Assembly (NCBI GenBank): GCA_945828585.1
Contig: CALZRN010000004.1
Span: 1-46,712, forward strand
Source: an uncultured Bacteroidales bacterium
Lineage (GTDB): Bacteria; Bacteroidota; Bacteroidia; Bacteroidales; Paludibacteraceae
Length of the DNA: 46,712 nucleotides
Direction: 5' to 3'
Shown here: one piece after another, positions 25,157-32,249 of the stretch
How the letters are laid out: the number at the start of each line of letters is the position of its first letter
How positions within the stretch are numbered: position 1 is the stretch's first letter
Program-made: the position numbers and the translations under genes
Notes under the pieces: generated by a model
The model's database searches: none
The model's input: the letters and a program-made list of their open reading frames with translations, nothing else
Told to the model about the DNA's origin: nothing

Positions 25157-26827
25157 ACCAAAATCGCTGTCATAGGACTGCCTCAGAGCGGCAAATCCGC
25201 TCTCGCCTCTGCCCTCCAGAACCTGGCGGACAAAGATGCGCATGACCTGCAATTTACGGAGGTACATAACCCCGACGAGCTCCACGGACATTCCTACGAC
25301 ATCGTCCTGCAGGTCGTGGACTCCACGCGACTCGAGGAGTCGCTCCTCCTCACGCCGCATATCATCGACGAGCATGAGAAGATCGTCCTCGCTATCGGTC
25401 GTTATGACCTTCTCTTGGAGACCGACCACTCGCTCAATCTTCCCAAACTCCAGCAGCTCATCGGTGTACCCGCTTGCCGTGTCTCGGTTCATAAGAACTA
25501 CGGCTTGTCCAACTGTCTGCATGTCTTGCAGGAGGTCGCTTCGCGTCCTTTATCCAAGGCGCACCCGATCTATCACCTCCGCGATCAGGGCGATGAGGAT
25601 ACGTACCGCGCGTACGTACACGGTGTCCTCACCCAGACCCTCACCCATGCTAAAGATGATCAGAACCAGACCCGCCTGGAGAAGATCGATAAGGTCCTCA
25701 CGAACCCTTGGCTCGGTTTTCCGATCATGATGGCGGCGCTGTATCTCGTCTTCTGGTGTACCTTCACTCTCGGTGCGTACCCCCAGGGATGGATAGAGCA
25801 GGGCGTCGGAGCGGCGGCAGAGTGGTTGAGCGGCTTAATGCCGCATACCTGGTGGAGCGGTCTGCTCATCGACGGCGTCTTGCAAGGCGTCGGAGCGGTA
25901 CTGGCTTTCCTGCCGAATATCATCATCCTCTTCTTTTTCATCTCCCTCATGGAGGACTCCGGCTACATGGCGCGTGAGGCGTTTATCATGGATACCATCA
26001 TGCACCGCGTCGGGCTTCACGGACGTTCCTTCGTGCCGATGCTCATGGGCTTCGGATGTAACGTACCGGCGATCATGGCGGCCCGCGACATCCAGAATCC
26101 CAAGGACCGCGTACTGACGATGCTCATGGTGCCGTTCATGTCCTGCTCCGCAAGGCTGCCGGTATATATGCTCTTCGTAGATACTTTCTTTGCCGACCAT
26201 AAGGCCCTCGTCATGATCTCTCTCTACGCGATAGGTATCTGCCTATCCGTGCTCTTTGCCGTGTTGATGAAGAAGACCCCGTGGTTCCGGCAGGATGACG
26301 ACGACTCCGTCAACGAGTTGCCGGAGTTCCGCCTGCCCAAGGTTCGCGTCACTGCCGTGCATATATGGGAACGCGTAGCGGACTACCTCCAGAAGATCTG
26401 TACCGTCATCCTCTGGGCGTCGATCATCATCTGGGCGCTCGAGTACTTCCCCTCGCAGGACCTCAACGACCTCGAGAACTCTTACCTCGCCTCTATCGGC
26501 AAGGCCGTCTCGCCGATTTTGGAGCCGCTTGGCTTTGATTGGAAGATGTCTGTCTGCCTTCTCACCGGTCTGCCGGCGAAGGAAGCGATCGTCTCGACCC
26601 TCGCTATCCTCTACGACGGAGATATAGCGACCGCAGGCTTCACGCCCCTCACGGCGTTCTCCTTCCTGCTCTTCGTCCTGCTGTATTTCCCTTGTATCGC
26701 GACGATAGCTACCCTCCGCCGCGAGGCAGGAAAGGTCTGGGCGTGGTTCACCGTCTTCCACTCCCTCGCCCTCGCCTGGCTCGTATCCTTCCTCGTCTAT
26801 CAACTCGGATCCCTACTAGTATCCTAG
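25154..26827 (+). CDS. feoB: FeoB-type ferrous iron transporter with eroded G domain
   Basis: Inner-membrane Fe(II) importer of 557 aa, shorter than usual FeoB (about 650-850). The membrane part is intact: NPWLGFPIMMAALYLVFWCTF, Gate 1 (LPNIIILFFFISLMEDSGYMAREAF...GCNVPAIMA) and Gate 2 (GLPAKEAIVSTLAILY). The N-terminal G domain is reduced: a P-loop GLPQSGKS at 8-15 is present, but the DxPG (G3) segment is missing, only about 45 residues separate P-loop from VVDST, and the G4 NxxD is replaced by GRYD. The promoter lies directly upstream, so this is not a 5' truncation. It may bind nucleotide poorly or not at all. Followed by a small HMA-domain protein. Confidence 0.88.
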   Translation: MTKIAVIGLPQSGKSALASALQNLADKDAHDLQFTEVHNPDELHGHSYDIVLQVVDSTRLEESLLLTPHIIDEHEKIVLAIGRYDLLLETDHSLNLPKLQQLIGVPACRVSVHKNYGLSNCLHVLQEVASRPLSKAHPIYHLRDQGDEDTYRAYVHGVLTQTLTHAKDDQNQTRLEKIDKVLTNPWLGFPIMMAALYLVFWCTFTLGAYPQGWIEQGVGAAAEWLSGLMPHTWWSGLLIDGVLQGVGAVLAFLPNIIILFFFISLMEDSGYMAREAFIMDTIMHRVGLHGRSFVPMLMGFGCNVPAIMAARDIQNPKDRVLTMLMVPFMSCSARLPVYMLFVDTFFADHKALVMISLYAIGICLSVLFAVLMKKTPWFRQDDDDSVNELPEFRLPKVRVTAVHIWERVADYLQKICTVILWASIIIWALEYFPSQDLNDLENSYLASIGKAVSPILEPLGFDWKMSVCLLTGLPAKEAIVSTLAILYDGDIATAGFTPLTAFSFLLFVLLYFPCIATIATLRREAGKVWAWFTVFHSLALAWLVSFLVYQLGSLLVS

Positions 26828-26844
26828 TACCCTAGTACCCTAGA
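26813..26844. repeat. tandem CTAGTACC words over the feoB stop codon
   Basis: CTAGTATC, CTAGTACC, CTAGTACC, CTAG in a row; the TAG stop of feoB (26825-26827) belongs to the tract. Confidence 0.6.
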
Positions 26845-26860
26845 AAAAAACTATACAATA

Positions 26861-27226
26861 ATGAAAAAATATCTCTTTATTATTATCTGCCTATTATTCT
26901 CCTTCCCCTTTCAGGGGGAAGGCCGGGAAAGGGGCTCCAAGCGGTCTAACTCCCGCCAGACGGTTGTCCTCTCCTGTGACCTCCATTGTCAGGGTTGTTG
27001 CGATAAGATCATGAAGAATATCGCTTTCGAGAAAGGTGTCAAGGATCTGGTCTGCGACCTCGATACCAAGACCGTCACCCTCACCTATGACACGACCAAG
27101 ACCAATCTCCCGACGCTCCTCAAGGCCTTCGAGAAGATCCATAAACCCGCGAAACCTATACAAAAAGAAGCATCGGATCCCAAGACGGAATCCGATGCCA
27201 ATTCAGGAGCTTCTACTCCCGATTAA
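26861..27226 (+). CDS. exported HMA (heavy-metal-associated) domain protein, 121 aa
   Basis: Starts MKKYLFIIICLLFSFPFQG, a signal-peptide-like hydrophobic stretch, then a single HMA-type ferredoxin-like domain (about residues 33-92) with the metal loop CDLHCQGCCDK: the usual M-x-C-x-x-C becomes L-H-C-Q-G-C with an extra Cys on each side. Such domains carry Cu(I) or Zn(II). The tail is polar and disordered. Residues about 14-26 (SFPFQGEGRERGS) are encoded by a family A palindromic element placed exactly at the signal peptide boundary, so cleavage may be altered. It follows feoB by 33 bases, suggesting a joint metal role. It converges with gapA with no bases between the stop codons. Confidence 0.8.
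   Translation: MKKYLFIIICLLFSFPFQGEGRERGSKRSNSRQTVVLSCDLHCQGCCDKIMKNIAFEKGVKDLVCDLDTKTVTLTYDTTKTNLPTLLKAFEKIHKPAKPIQKEASDPKTESDANSGASTPD
26899..26936. repeat. family A palindromic element in HMA gene
   Basis: CCTTCCCCTTTCAGGGGGAAGG (arms CCTTCCCC/GGGGGAAGG) followed by CCGGGAAAGGGGC. Same grammar as the elements in pepD, prmC, ribD and hflX. Confidence 0.7.
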
Positions 27227-28294
27227 TTATTTGAGCTCTGCGAGGTACTTGATAGTACGTACCATCTGGCTGGTGTAGCTGTTCTCGTTATCGTACCAGC
27301 TAACAACCTGTACCTGATAGGTATCCTCGTCGATCTTAGCAACCATGGTCTGGGTAGCATCGAAGAGCGAACCGAACTTCATACCGATTACATCGCTGGA
27401 AACGATCTCATCCTCGGTGTAACCGAAGGACTCGGTCTGAGCAGCCTTCATAGCTGCGTTGATACCCTCTTTGGTGATGTCTTTACCCTTTACTACTGCT
27501 ACCAGGATAGTGGTCGAACCCGTAGGCGTCGGAACGCGTTGTGCGCTACCGATCAGCTTGCCGTTCAGCTCAGGAATAACCAGACCGATAGCCTTAGCAG
27601 CACCGGTAGAGTTCGGAACGATGTTCTGTGCACCTGCGCGGCTACGACGGAGGTCACCCTTACGTTGCGGACCATCGAGAATCATCTGGTCGCCGGTGTA
27701 AGCGTGGATAGTGCTCATGATACCGCTCTGGATCGGAGCGTATTTGTGAAGAGCTGCTGCCATCGGAGCGAGGCAGTTGGTCGTACAAGAAGCTGCGGAG
27801 ATAACCTTATCTGCCGGAGTCAGAGTCTTGTGGTTTACGTTATAAACGATGGTCGGAAGGTCGTTTCCTGCAGGAGCAGAGATAACTACTTTCTTTGCGC
27901 CAGCCTGAATATGAGCCTCTGCTTTAGCTTTCGAGGTATAGAAACCGGTGCACTCGAGAACTACGTCGATGCCCAGCTCACCCCAAGGCAGCTCAGCTGC
28001 GTTCGGCTTAGCGTAGATAGTGATCTCCTTGCCGTCAACAGTGATCGAACCCGGAGTAACGACAGTCTTGCCGTCCTCTGCGAGAACTGCGTCCTTGTAA
28101 GCTACAGTGTGCTTGCCCTCACCGAACTTGCCTGCGAAACCACCCTGAGCGGTATCGTATTTCAGAAGGTGAGCCAACATTTTCGGGCTGGTAAGGTCGT
28201 TGATGGCAACTACCTCGTAACCCTCTGCCTCGAACATCTGACGGAAAGCCAGACGACCAATACGGCCAAAGCCGTTAATTGCTACTTTTGTCAT
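27227..28294 (-). CDS. gapA: glyceraldehyde-3-phosphate dehydrogenase
   Basis: Glycolytic enzyme, NAD-dependent type I, 355 aa. NAD-binding INGFGRIGR at residues 6-14, catalytic Cys170 in [37 protein letters not shown] and the C-terminal [16 protein letters not shown]. The roughly 20 additional residues compared with the E. coli enzyme ([19 protein letters not shown] region) are usual in Bacteroidetes. Strongly biased codon use of a highly expressed gene. Own promoter at 28368-28377 with a leader of about 70 bases. Confidence 0.97.
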   Translation of the reverse strand: MTKVAINGFGRIGRLAFRQMFEAEGYEVVAINDLTSPKMLAHLLKYDTAQGGFAGKFGEGKHTVAYKDAVLAEDGKTVVTPGSITVDGKEITIYAKPNAAELPWGELGIDVVLECTGFYTSKAKAEAHIQAGAKKVVISAPAGNDLPTIVYNVNHKTLTPADKVISAASCTTNCLAPMAAALHKYAPIQSGIMSTIHAYTGDQMILDGPQRKGDLRRSRAGAQNIVPNSTGAAKAIGLVIPELNGKLIGSAQRVPTPTGSTTILVAVVKGKDITKEGINAAMKAAQTESFGYTEDEIVSSDVIGMKFGSLFDATQTMVAKIDEDTYQVQVVSWYDNENSYTSQMVRTIKYLAELK

Positions 28295-28367
28295 AATTGT
28301 AGATTAATTTAAGTTATTTGTGTATTAATTGTTTTTCTTTGTCAAAGCTCTTTTCTTTGAAAAGCGG

Positions 28368-28377
28368 CGCAAAGTTA
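28368..28377 (-). promoter_or_regulatory. -7 box of gapA
   Basis: Minus strand TAACTTTGCG, with TTTGCA near -33 (about 28398-28403). Confidence 0.7.
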
Positions 28378-28446
28378 CTGTTTTTTTTGCACGTATGCAA
28401 ATAATTCGTCCAAAAATCTTATTTTTGTAATCTTATTTTTACAAAA

Positions 28447-28866
28447 TCACTTCCTTCCAAAGTCCGCAGGTATCTCTCCCCAGGCTTTCGTGTCCCATTT
28501 GTATATCGGCGTGGTCCAAGTGTTGTCATGCAGCCACATCTCCGCTTTCCGTACCATGAAGAACAAGTCCTGGTTCTTGGCCGACCACTCGATCTTGGTC
28601 TTGCATCGTTTCTGGCGTACCCACGCGAGCGCCGTCACGGAATCTGTATAGATAACCCAAGGAAGGTTATATTTCTTGATATACGCCAAGCCCAATACCA
28701 ACGCTAAAAACTCGCCGATATTATTCGTCCCTTCGACGAACGGACCGCGGTGAAAGACCTCCGTGCCGGTATCCGCTATCACGCCGCGAAACTCCATGAC
28801 ACCGGGGTTGCCGCTGCATGCAGCATCTACCGCCAGAGCCGGTAATATAGGTTTTGAAGTACTCAT
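28447..28866 (-). CDS. RNase H-like protein, 139 aa
   Basis: RNase H fold. Acidic residues in the expected order: D14 in LAVDAACSGNPG, E52 in NNIGEFLAL, D75 in IYTDSVTAL and D125 or D135 in the C-terminal KWDTKAWGEIPADFGRK. It lacks the long basic protrusion of E. coli RNase HI and is of the compact type common in Bacteroidetes, where cleavage of RNA in RNA-DNA hybrids is likely but not proven. The ATG is only 5 bases after the encoded CCA of tRNA-Arg, with no promoter in between, so the mRNA is probably made by tRNA 3' processing. Confidence 0.88.
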   Translation of the reverse strand: MSTSKPILPALAVDAACSGNPGVMEFRGVIADTGTEVFHRGPFVEGTNNIGEFLALVLGLAYIKKYNLPWVIYTDSVTALAWVRQKRCKTKIEWSAKNQDLFFMVRKAEMWLHDNTWTTPIYKWDTKAWGEIPADFGRK

Positions 28867-28871
28867 TGTTT

Positions 28872-28946
28872 TGGTGACTCGCCCGGGAATCGAACCCGGA
28901 TTTGAGCTTTAGGAGAGCCCCGTTCTATCCATTGAACTAACAAGTC
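28872..28946 (-). tRNA. tRNA-Arg (anticodon CCT)
   Basis: Complete cloverleaf on the minus strand: acceptor GACTTGT/GCGAGTC, D arm GTTC...GAAC, anticodon stem GGGCT/AGCTC with loop CTCCTAA (anticodon CCT, reading AGG), T arm CCGGG/CCCGG with loop TTCGATT, discriminator A and an encoded CCA. The RNase H-like gene starts 5 bases after the CCA. Confidence 0.95.
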
Positions 28947-28958
28947 TTTTTACACCCT

Positions 28959-29672
28959 TTAGCACCTTGAAGGGAACTCCCCATACTCCTCGAAGGTATA
29001 GTTTAGGAAGTCGTTCATCGGCTTGGCAGCCTTTGCTATATCGGTGATTTTATCGATGAAATCGGGAGAAATGACCTCTTTATCGCTCAGCGGCACGCTG
29101 AAAGTGTACATCTTATGTTTGAGCCATTCGGCATGTACGAAGTTCGGGTCAAAACCTGCCGGCACTTTCTTCAGTCCCGTACCCCAGTAACTGTCAAAAT
29201 CCTGCGCAAAATATCTCTTCCATTCCTTGCTGCCCATGATTGCCTCGACCTCTTCGTAGTTCGCCTCGATCTCCGTGCGCAGGGCTTTCAGCAGCTCTTT
29301 GGACGGATCCCATATACCTCCGGCAAACATGCATTGTCCCGGTTGGATATGTACGTAGTAGCCGCCTCGCATGGATTTCTTACCCCAGGTCTTCGGTTGA
29401 CCGGGTACACCGGTAGCGGGAAAACAGCCGAACCACTCTTTGTACGGTCGTTTGTCCGCGGAGAAACGGATGTCGCGGTTGATGCGCCAGATACAGTCTT
29501 TCGGCTGCAGACCTTCGAGCGTCGGGTCGAACTTCGTCAGACGGGAGATATACTCTGTTGAAAACGCGACAAATCGATCCCGGCATGCTTGGTACCGATC
29601 CCGGTTGGCGTCAAACCACTCTTTGTTGTTATTGACCGCTAACTCTGCCAGAAAATCTAAGGTCTCTTTCAT
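28959..29672 (-). CDS. DUF2461 family protein, 237 aa
   Basis: Member of the DUF2461/TIGR02453 family, cytosolic, of unknown activity. Typical family blocks are visible: an N-terminal FLAELAVNNNKEWFDANRDRY, a central IWRINRDIRFSADKRPYKEWFG, then GGYYVHIQPGQCMFAGGIWDPSKE. Length is normal. It lies directly upstream of tRNA-Arg on the same strand, with 12 bases between, and may be in one transcript with the tRNA and the RNase H-like gene. No -7 box was found upstream, only a word-repeat tract. Confidence 0.88.
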   Translation of the reverse strand: MKETLDFLAELAVNNNKEWFDANRDRYQACRDRFVAFSTEYISRLTKFDPTLEGLQPKDCIWRINRDIRFSADKRPYKEWFGCFPATGVPGQPKTWGKKSMRGGYYVHIQPGQCMFAGGIWDPSKELLKALRTEIEANYEEVEAIMGSKEWKRYFAQDFDSYWGTGLKKVPAGFDPNFVHAEWLKHKMYTFSVPLSDKEVISPDFIDKITDIAKAAKPMNDFLNYTFEEYGEFPSRC

Positions 29673-29680
29673 TTTTTTTG

Positions 29681-29714
29681 TAATAACGTGATCACGTAAT
29701 TGCGTAATTACGAC
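29681..29714. repeat. CGTAATTACG word tract over the rfbD stop codon
   Basis: GTAATAACGTGATCACGTAA, then TTGCGTAATTACGAC: overlapping palindromic ACGT/CGTAATTACG words. The rfbD stop (29708-29710) is inside the tract. A similar tract lies in front of rfbD at 30580-30607. Confidence 0.55.
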
Positions 29715-30568
29715 AATTTTTTAATGCACCGTATAAGCGCTTCGCGCCAGTGCGGTATCTCCACGCCGAAGGTCTTTTTGAACTTCGATTTGTCTAAGAC
29801 GCTATAGTGCGGCCGTGGGGTTTTGTATTGATATTCCTCCGATAAAATCGGGCGAACTTGACATTTTGTGATTCCTGCGAGCTCATGGATAGCGAGTGTG
29901 AAGTCGTACCAGGAGCACACGCCTTCGTTCGTGAAATGGTACACACCCGGATGCCATGCCGGCGTCTCGATGACCGTGAAGATCGCCCATGCTAAGTCGG
30001 CTGCGTAGGTCGGTGTACCGATCTGGTCAAAGACCACACCGAGCTTCTCTTTCTCTTGCCCCAGACGGATCATCGTCTTCACGAAGTTATTGCCGTAGAT
30101 CGAGTACAGCCATGCCGTACGGAGAATCACCGCTTCGGGGCACGCTGCCAGCAGGTTCTTCTCGCCCATGTATTTCGTTCGGCCGTACGCCGTGCGCGGT
30201 GCAACCGGGTCGCTCTCGCGGTAAGGTACATGCTCATCGCCGGAGAAGACATAATCGGTGCTGATATGAATCACCTTCACACCTTGGCTGCCTAATACAA
30301 CTAAAGCGTCAGCGTTGATCTTCTGCGCCGTCGCCTCATCCTCCTCTGCCTTGTCCACATTCGTATAAGCTGCACAATTGACAATCAGATCGATGGAATG
30401 TGCCTCAACGAATGCCGATACCGCTGCTTTGTCCGTGATATCCAACAAATAGGTATCGTCCGCCTGAATGACGTCCGTGAAGAAATATTGATGCTTCCCG
30501 TGCTCCTTACTCAGCACCTTCATCTCATTTCCCAACTGCCCGTTACTACCTGTAATTAGTATTTTCAT
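29708..30568 (-). CDS. rfbD: dTDP-4-dehydrorhamnose reductase
   Basis: Last step of dTDP-L-rhamnose synthesis for surface polysaccharide. NADPH-binding GSNGQLG at residues 7-13, DITDKAAV and NCAAYTNVDKAEED, STDYVFSGD, and the catalytic Y-x-x-x-K in YGRTKYMGE. 286 aa is normal. The pair rfbC-rfbD on the same strand is separated by a 42-base word tract; rfbA and rfbB are not in the window. Confidence 0.95.
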   Translation of the reverse strand: MKILITGSNGQLGNEMKVLSKEHGKHQYFFTDVIQADDTYLLDITDKAAVSAFVEAHSIDLIVNCAAYTNVDKAEEDEATAQKINADALVVLGSQGVKVIHISTDYVFSGDEHVPYRESDPVAPRTAYGRTKYMGEKNLLAACPEAVILRTAWLYSIYGNNFVKTMIRLGQEKEKLGVVFDQIGTPTYAADLAWAIFTVIETPAWHPGVYHFTNEGVCSWYDFTLAIHELAGITKCQVRPILSEEYQYKTPRPHYSVLDKSKFKKTFGVEIPHWREALIRCIKKLS

Positions 30569-30610
30569 AAAGTCATTTACGATATAACGATATTACGTAA
30601 TTACGACATT
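30569..30610. repeat. word-repeat spacer between rfbC and rfbD
   Basis: The whole intergenic gap is made of words: GTCATTTACGATATAACGAT, then ATTACGTAATTACGACATT. It contains no promoter box. Confidence 0.55.
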
Positions 30611-31159
30611 TTAAAATGGAGAATCGAATTCTGCCATTTTAGGATGTTTCTTGTCCTTTTCGCTGATAATCCGCAGCTCTGCAGGGACTTGCCAGTCGAT
30701 GGCTAAATCCGGGTCGCTCAGCAGCAGTCCGCCATCCGCTTCAGGATGGTAGAGGTTATCGCATTTATAGGTGAAGATCGCCTGATTGCTCAGCACCGAG
30801 AAGCCGTGCGCAAAGCCCCGGGGAATGAAGAACTGCCGTTTGTTATCTTCGCTCAGCTCTACGCTGTACCATTGTCCGAAAGTAGGACTGTCCTTGCGCA
30901 GATCAACCGCTACGTCCAGCACTCTGCCGACCGTGCAGCAAACTAATTTCGCCTGACTGTACGGCGGACGCTGGAAATGCAGCCCGCGTACGACACCATA
31001 CGACGAGCAGCTCTGGTTGTCCTGTACAAACTGCGCATCGATACCCGCCTCGCGGTAACGCTGCTCGTTGTAGGTCTCTACAAAATACCCCCGCGCGTCC
31101 TTAAACACCTGCGGCTCGATGACCAGTAACCCCTCAATCGGTGTCTTGATAATATTCAT
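30611..31159 (-). CDS. rfbC: dTDP-4-dehydrorhamnose 3,5-epimerase
   Basis: Cupin-fold epimerase of dTDP-rhamnose synthesis, 182 aa. DARGYFVETYNEQRY near the N-terminus, NQSCSSYGVVRGLHFQ with the catalytic His, DVAVDLRKDSPTFGQW and FIPRGFAHGF all match RfbC/RmlC. Start at the ATG 31157-31159, 50 bases after a clear -7 box; the leader contains a CATTTACGA word tract. First gene of the rfbC-rfbD pair. Confidence 0.95.
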   Translation of the reverse strand: MNIIKTPIEGLLVIEPQVFKDARGYFVETYNEQRYREAGIDAQFVQDNQSCSSYGVVRGLHFQRPPYSQAKLVCCTVGRVLDVAVDLRKDSPTFGQWYSVELSEDNKRQFFIPRGFAHGFSVLSNQAIFTYKCDNLYHPEADGGLLLSDPDLAIDWQVPAELRIISEKDKKHPKMAEFDSPF

Positions 31160-31198
31160 AAAATCATTTACGATTTAGCCATTTACGATGTGCCATTA
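31160..31198. repeat. CATTTACGA word tract in rfbC leader
   Basis: AAATCATTTACGATTTAGCC and CATTTACGATGTGCCATTAG: on the minus strand variants of the same GTAAATG words as in rluD, prmC and the rpsO leader. Confidence 0.55.
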
Positions 31199-31209
31199 GC
31201 AAAAATGCG

Positions 31210-31219
31210 TGCAAAGGTA
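31210..31219 (-). promoter_or_regulatory. -7 box of rfbC-rfbD
   Basis: Minus strand TACCTTTGCA; the same sequence serves the secreted-protein operon at 34279-34288. Confidence 0.7.
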
Positions 31220-31263
31220 CTGCTTTTTTTTGATATACGCAAATAAAATCGTAGATTTTTTAG

Positions 31264-31330
31264 GAATTAGGGCTTAGGTTCTAGGGATTAGGGGTAGAAA
31301 ACCCTCCTTTAAGGGAGGGGCAGGGGTAGG
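31264..31330. repeat. TTAGGG-like words plus family A element after the outer-membrane gene
   Basis: AATTAGGGCTTAGGTTCTAGG-type words (31264-31297) run directly into a palindromic element AACCCTCCTTTAAGGGAGGGG with tail CAGGGGTAGG (31299-31330). This is the only intergenic copy of family A seen here. Confidence 0.6.
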
Positions 31331-31337
31331 CTTACAC

Positions 31338-32249
31338 CTACCGGCTGAAGGGCAGGCATTGGCAGCGATAAGCTCTCCTGCGGCTGGCGCGGTCGTATGG
31401 AGAGATAGCGTAGGAGATCTTGAGGCCGGCGTCGAAGAGGGCGGCTTCTTTGACGAGTTTGCGCCCCTGCCGGTTCGCCTCCATGACCGGCGTGAGGAGA
31501 CGTTGCAGCGGGAAGCCGTCCCGCGTGTCGCTGAGCATGGTCAGGCTCACCGCCTCGCTTTGCGAAGCCGTATGCTTGCTGAAACAATAGTCGAAATATG
31601 CGCCTACCATGATATACGAGCGGTAGGACTTGCCCCATGTCTTGATCGGGATGGCATAGCCCGCTTCGATGGCGCCCCACCACTGTACGGTAGGTAGGCT
31701 CAGCTTGCCGTTCTGCATCATCTCAAAATCCCGCGAAGCGGCTAAGGGGTACGACTCCTCGACGATATTGTCGTAATCCGGATAGTAAACCGCGAGCGCC
31801 GCGTGCCGGACGGTCTGCTTCCATCTGTTCGCCAGCGGAAAGACCGCCTTGGCGCCCGCTAAGAAATGAAAACCCTTCGCCGTCACCGCCAGTTGCAACG
31901 GGATGCCGACCGAGTATGTCGTGTAACGCTCGTTGAGGTCGCGGATGGAGTAGAGGATATCCATCTGCTCGTTCTCCACGTCGATGGTGGTGTAGGCGTC
32001 CTCGTAGTTCGTCTTGCCGAGCGAAGCGTTATGCATATCGATCGTCACGCCGGTACGAAAACCGATCACGTACGGCGAGAAATAGTCATAGTACACATGT
32101 GCTCCGCCTTGCGCCCCGACGCGTCTCTCGATGTACTCTGTCTTCCCGTTCCATCCGGCGACACCGCCGTGGAGACCCATTTCAAACAGGTGCTCGGCAT
32201 GCAATAAGACGGGCAGAAGAAGCAATATGACGATTCCTGTTTTTCTCAT
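31338..32249 (-). CDS. outer-membrane protein, 303 aa, unknown role
   Basis: Starting at the ATG 32247-32249, which overlaps the preceding stop by four bases, the protein opens MRKTGIVILLLLPVLLHAEH, a signal peptide. The rest has repeated amphipathic strands with aromatic ends (FEMGLHGGVAGWNGKTEY, YSVGIPLQLAVTAKGFHFLAGAKAVF, YIMVGAYFDYCF), as in small outer-membrane barrels. The C-terminal 30 residues are basic (YDRASRRRAYRCQCLPFSR), which is unusual for a barrel end and may be plug-like or read into adjacent DNA. Coupling to the secreted Ig-like protein upstream suggests that the two work together at the surface. Confidence 0.72.
   Translation of the reverse strand: MRKTGIVILLLLPVLLHAEHLFEMGLHGGVAGWNGKTEYIERRVGAQGGAHVYYDYFSPYVIGFRTGVTIDMHNASLGKTNYEDAYTTIDVENEQMDILYSIRDLNERYTTYSVGIPLQLAVTAKGFHFLAGAKAVFPLANRWKQTVRHAALAVYYPDYDNIVEESYPLAASRDFEMMQNGKLSLPTVQWWGAIEAGYAIPIKTWGKSYRSYIMVGAYFDYCFSKHTASQSEAVSLTMLSDTRDGFPLQRLLTPVMEANRQGRKLVKEAALFDAGLKISYAISPYDRASRRRAYRCQCLPFSR

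Noticed and set aside
26545-26580. Possible family B unit in feoB (GTCTGTCTGCC...CGGTCTGCCGG)
   Set aside because: It encodes the conserved MSVCLLTGLPAKEA of FeoB and lacks the CTGTCAG flank; chance resemblance.
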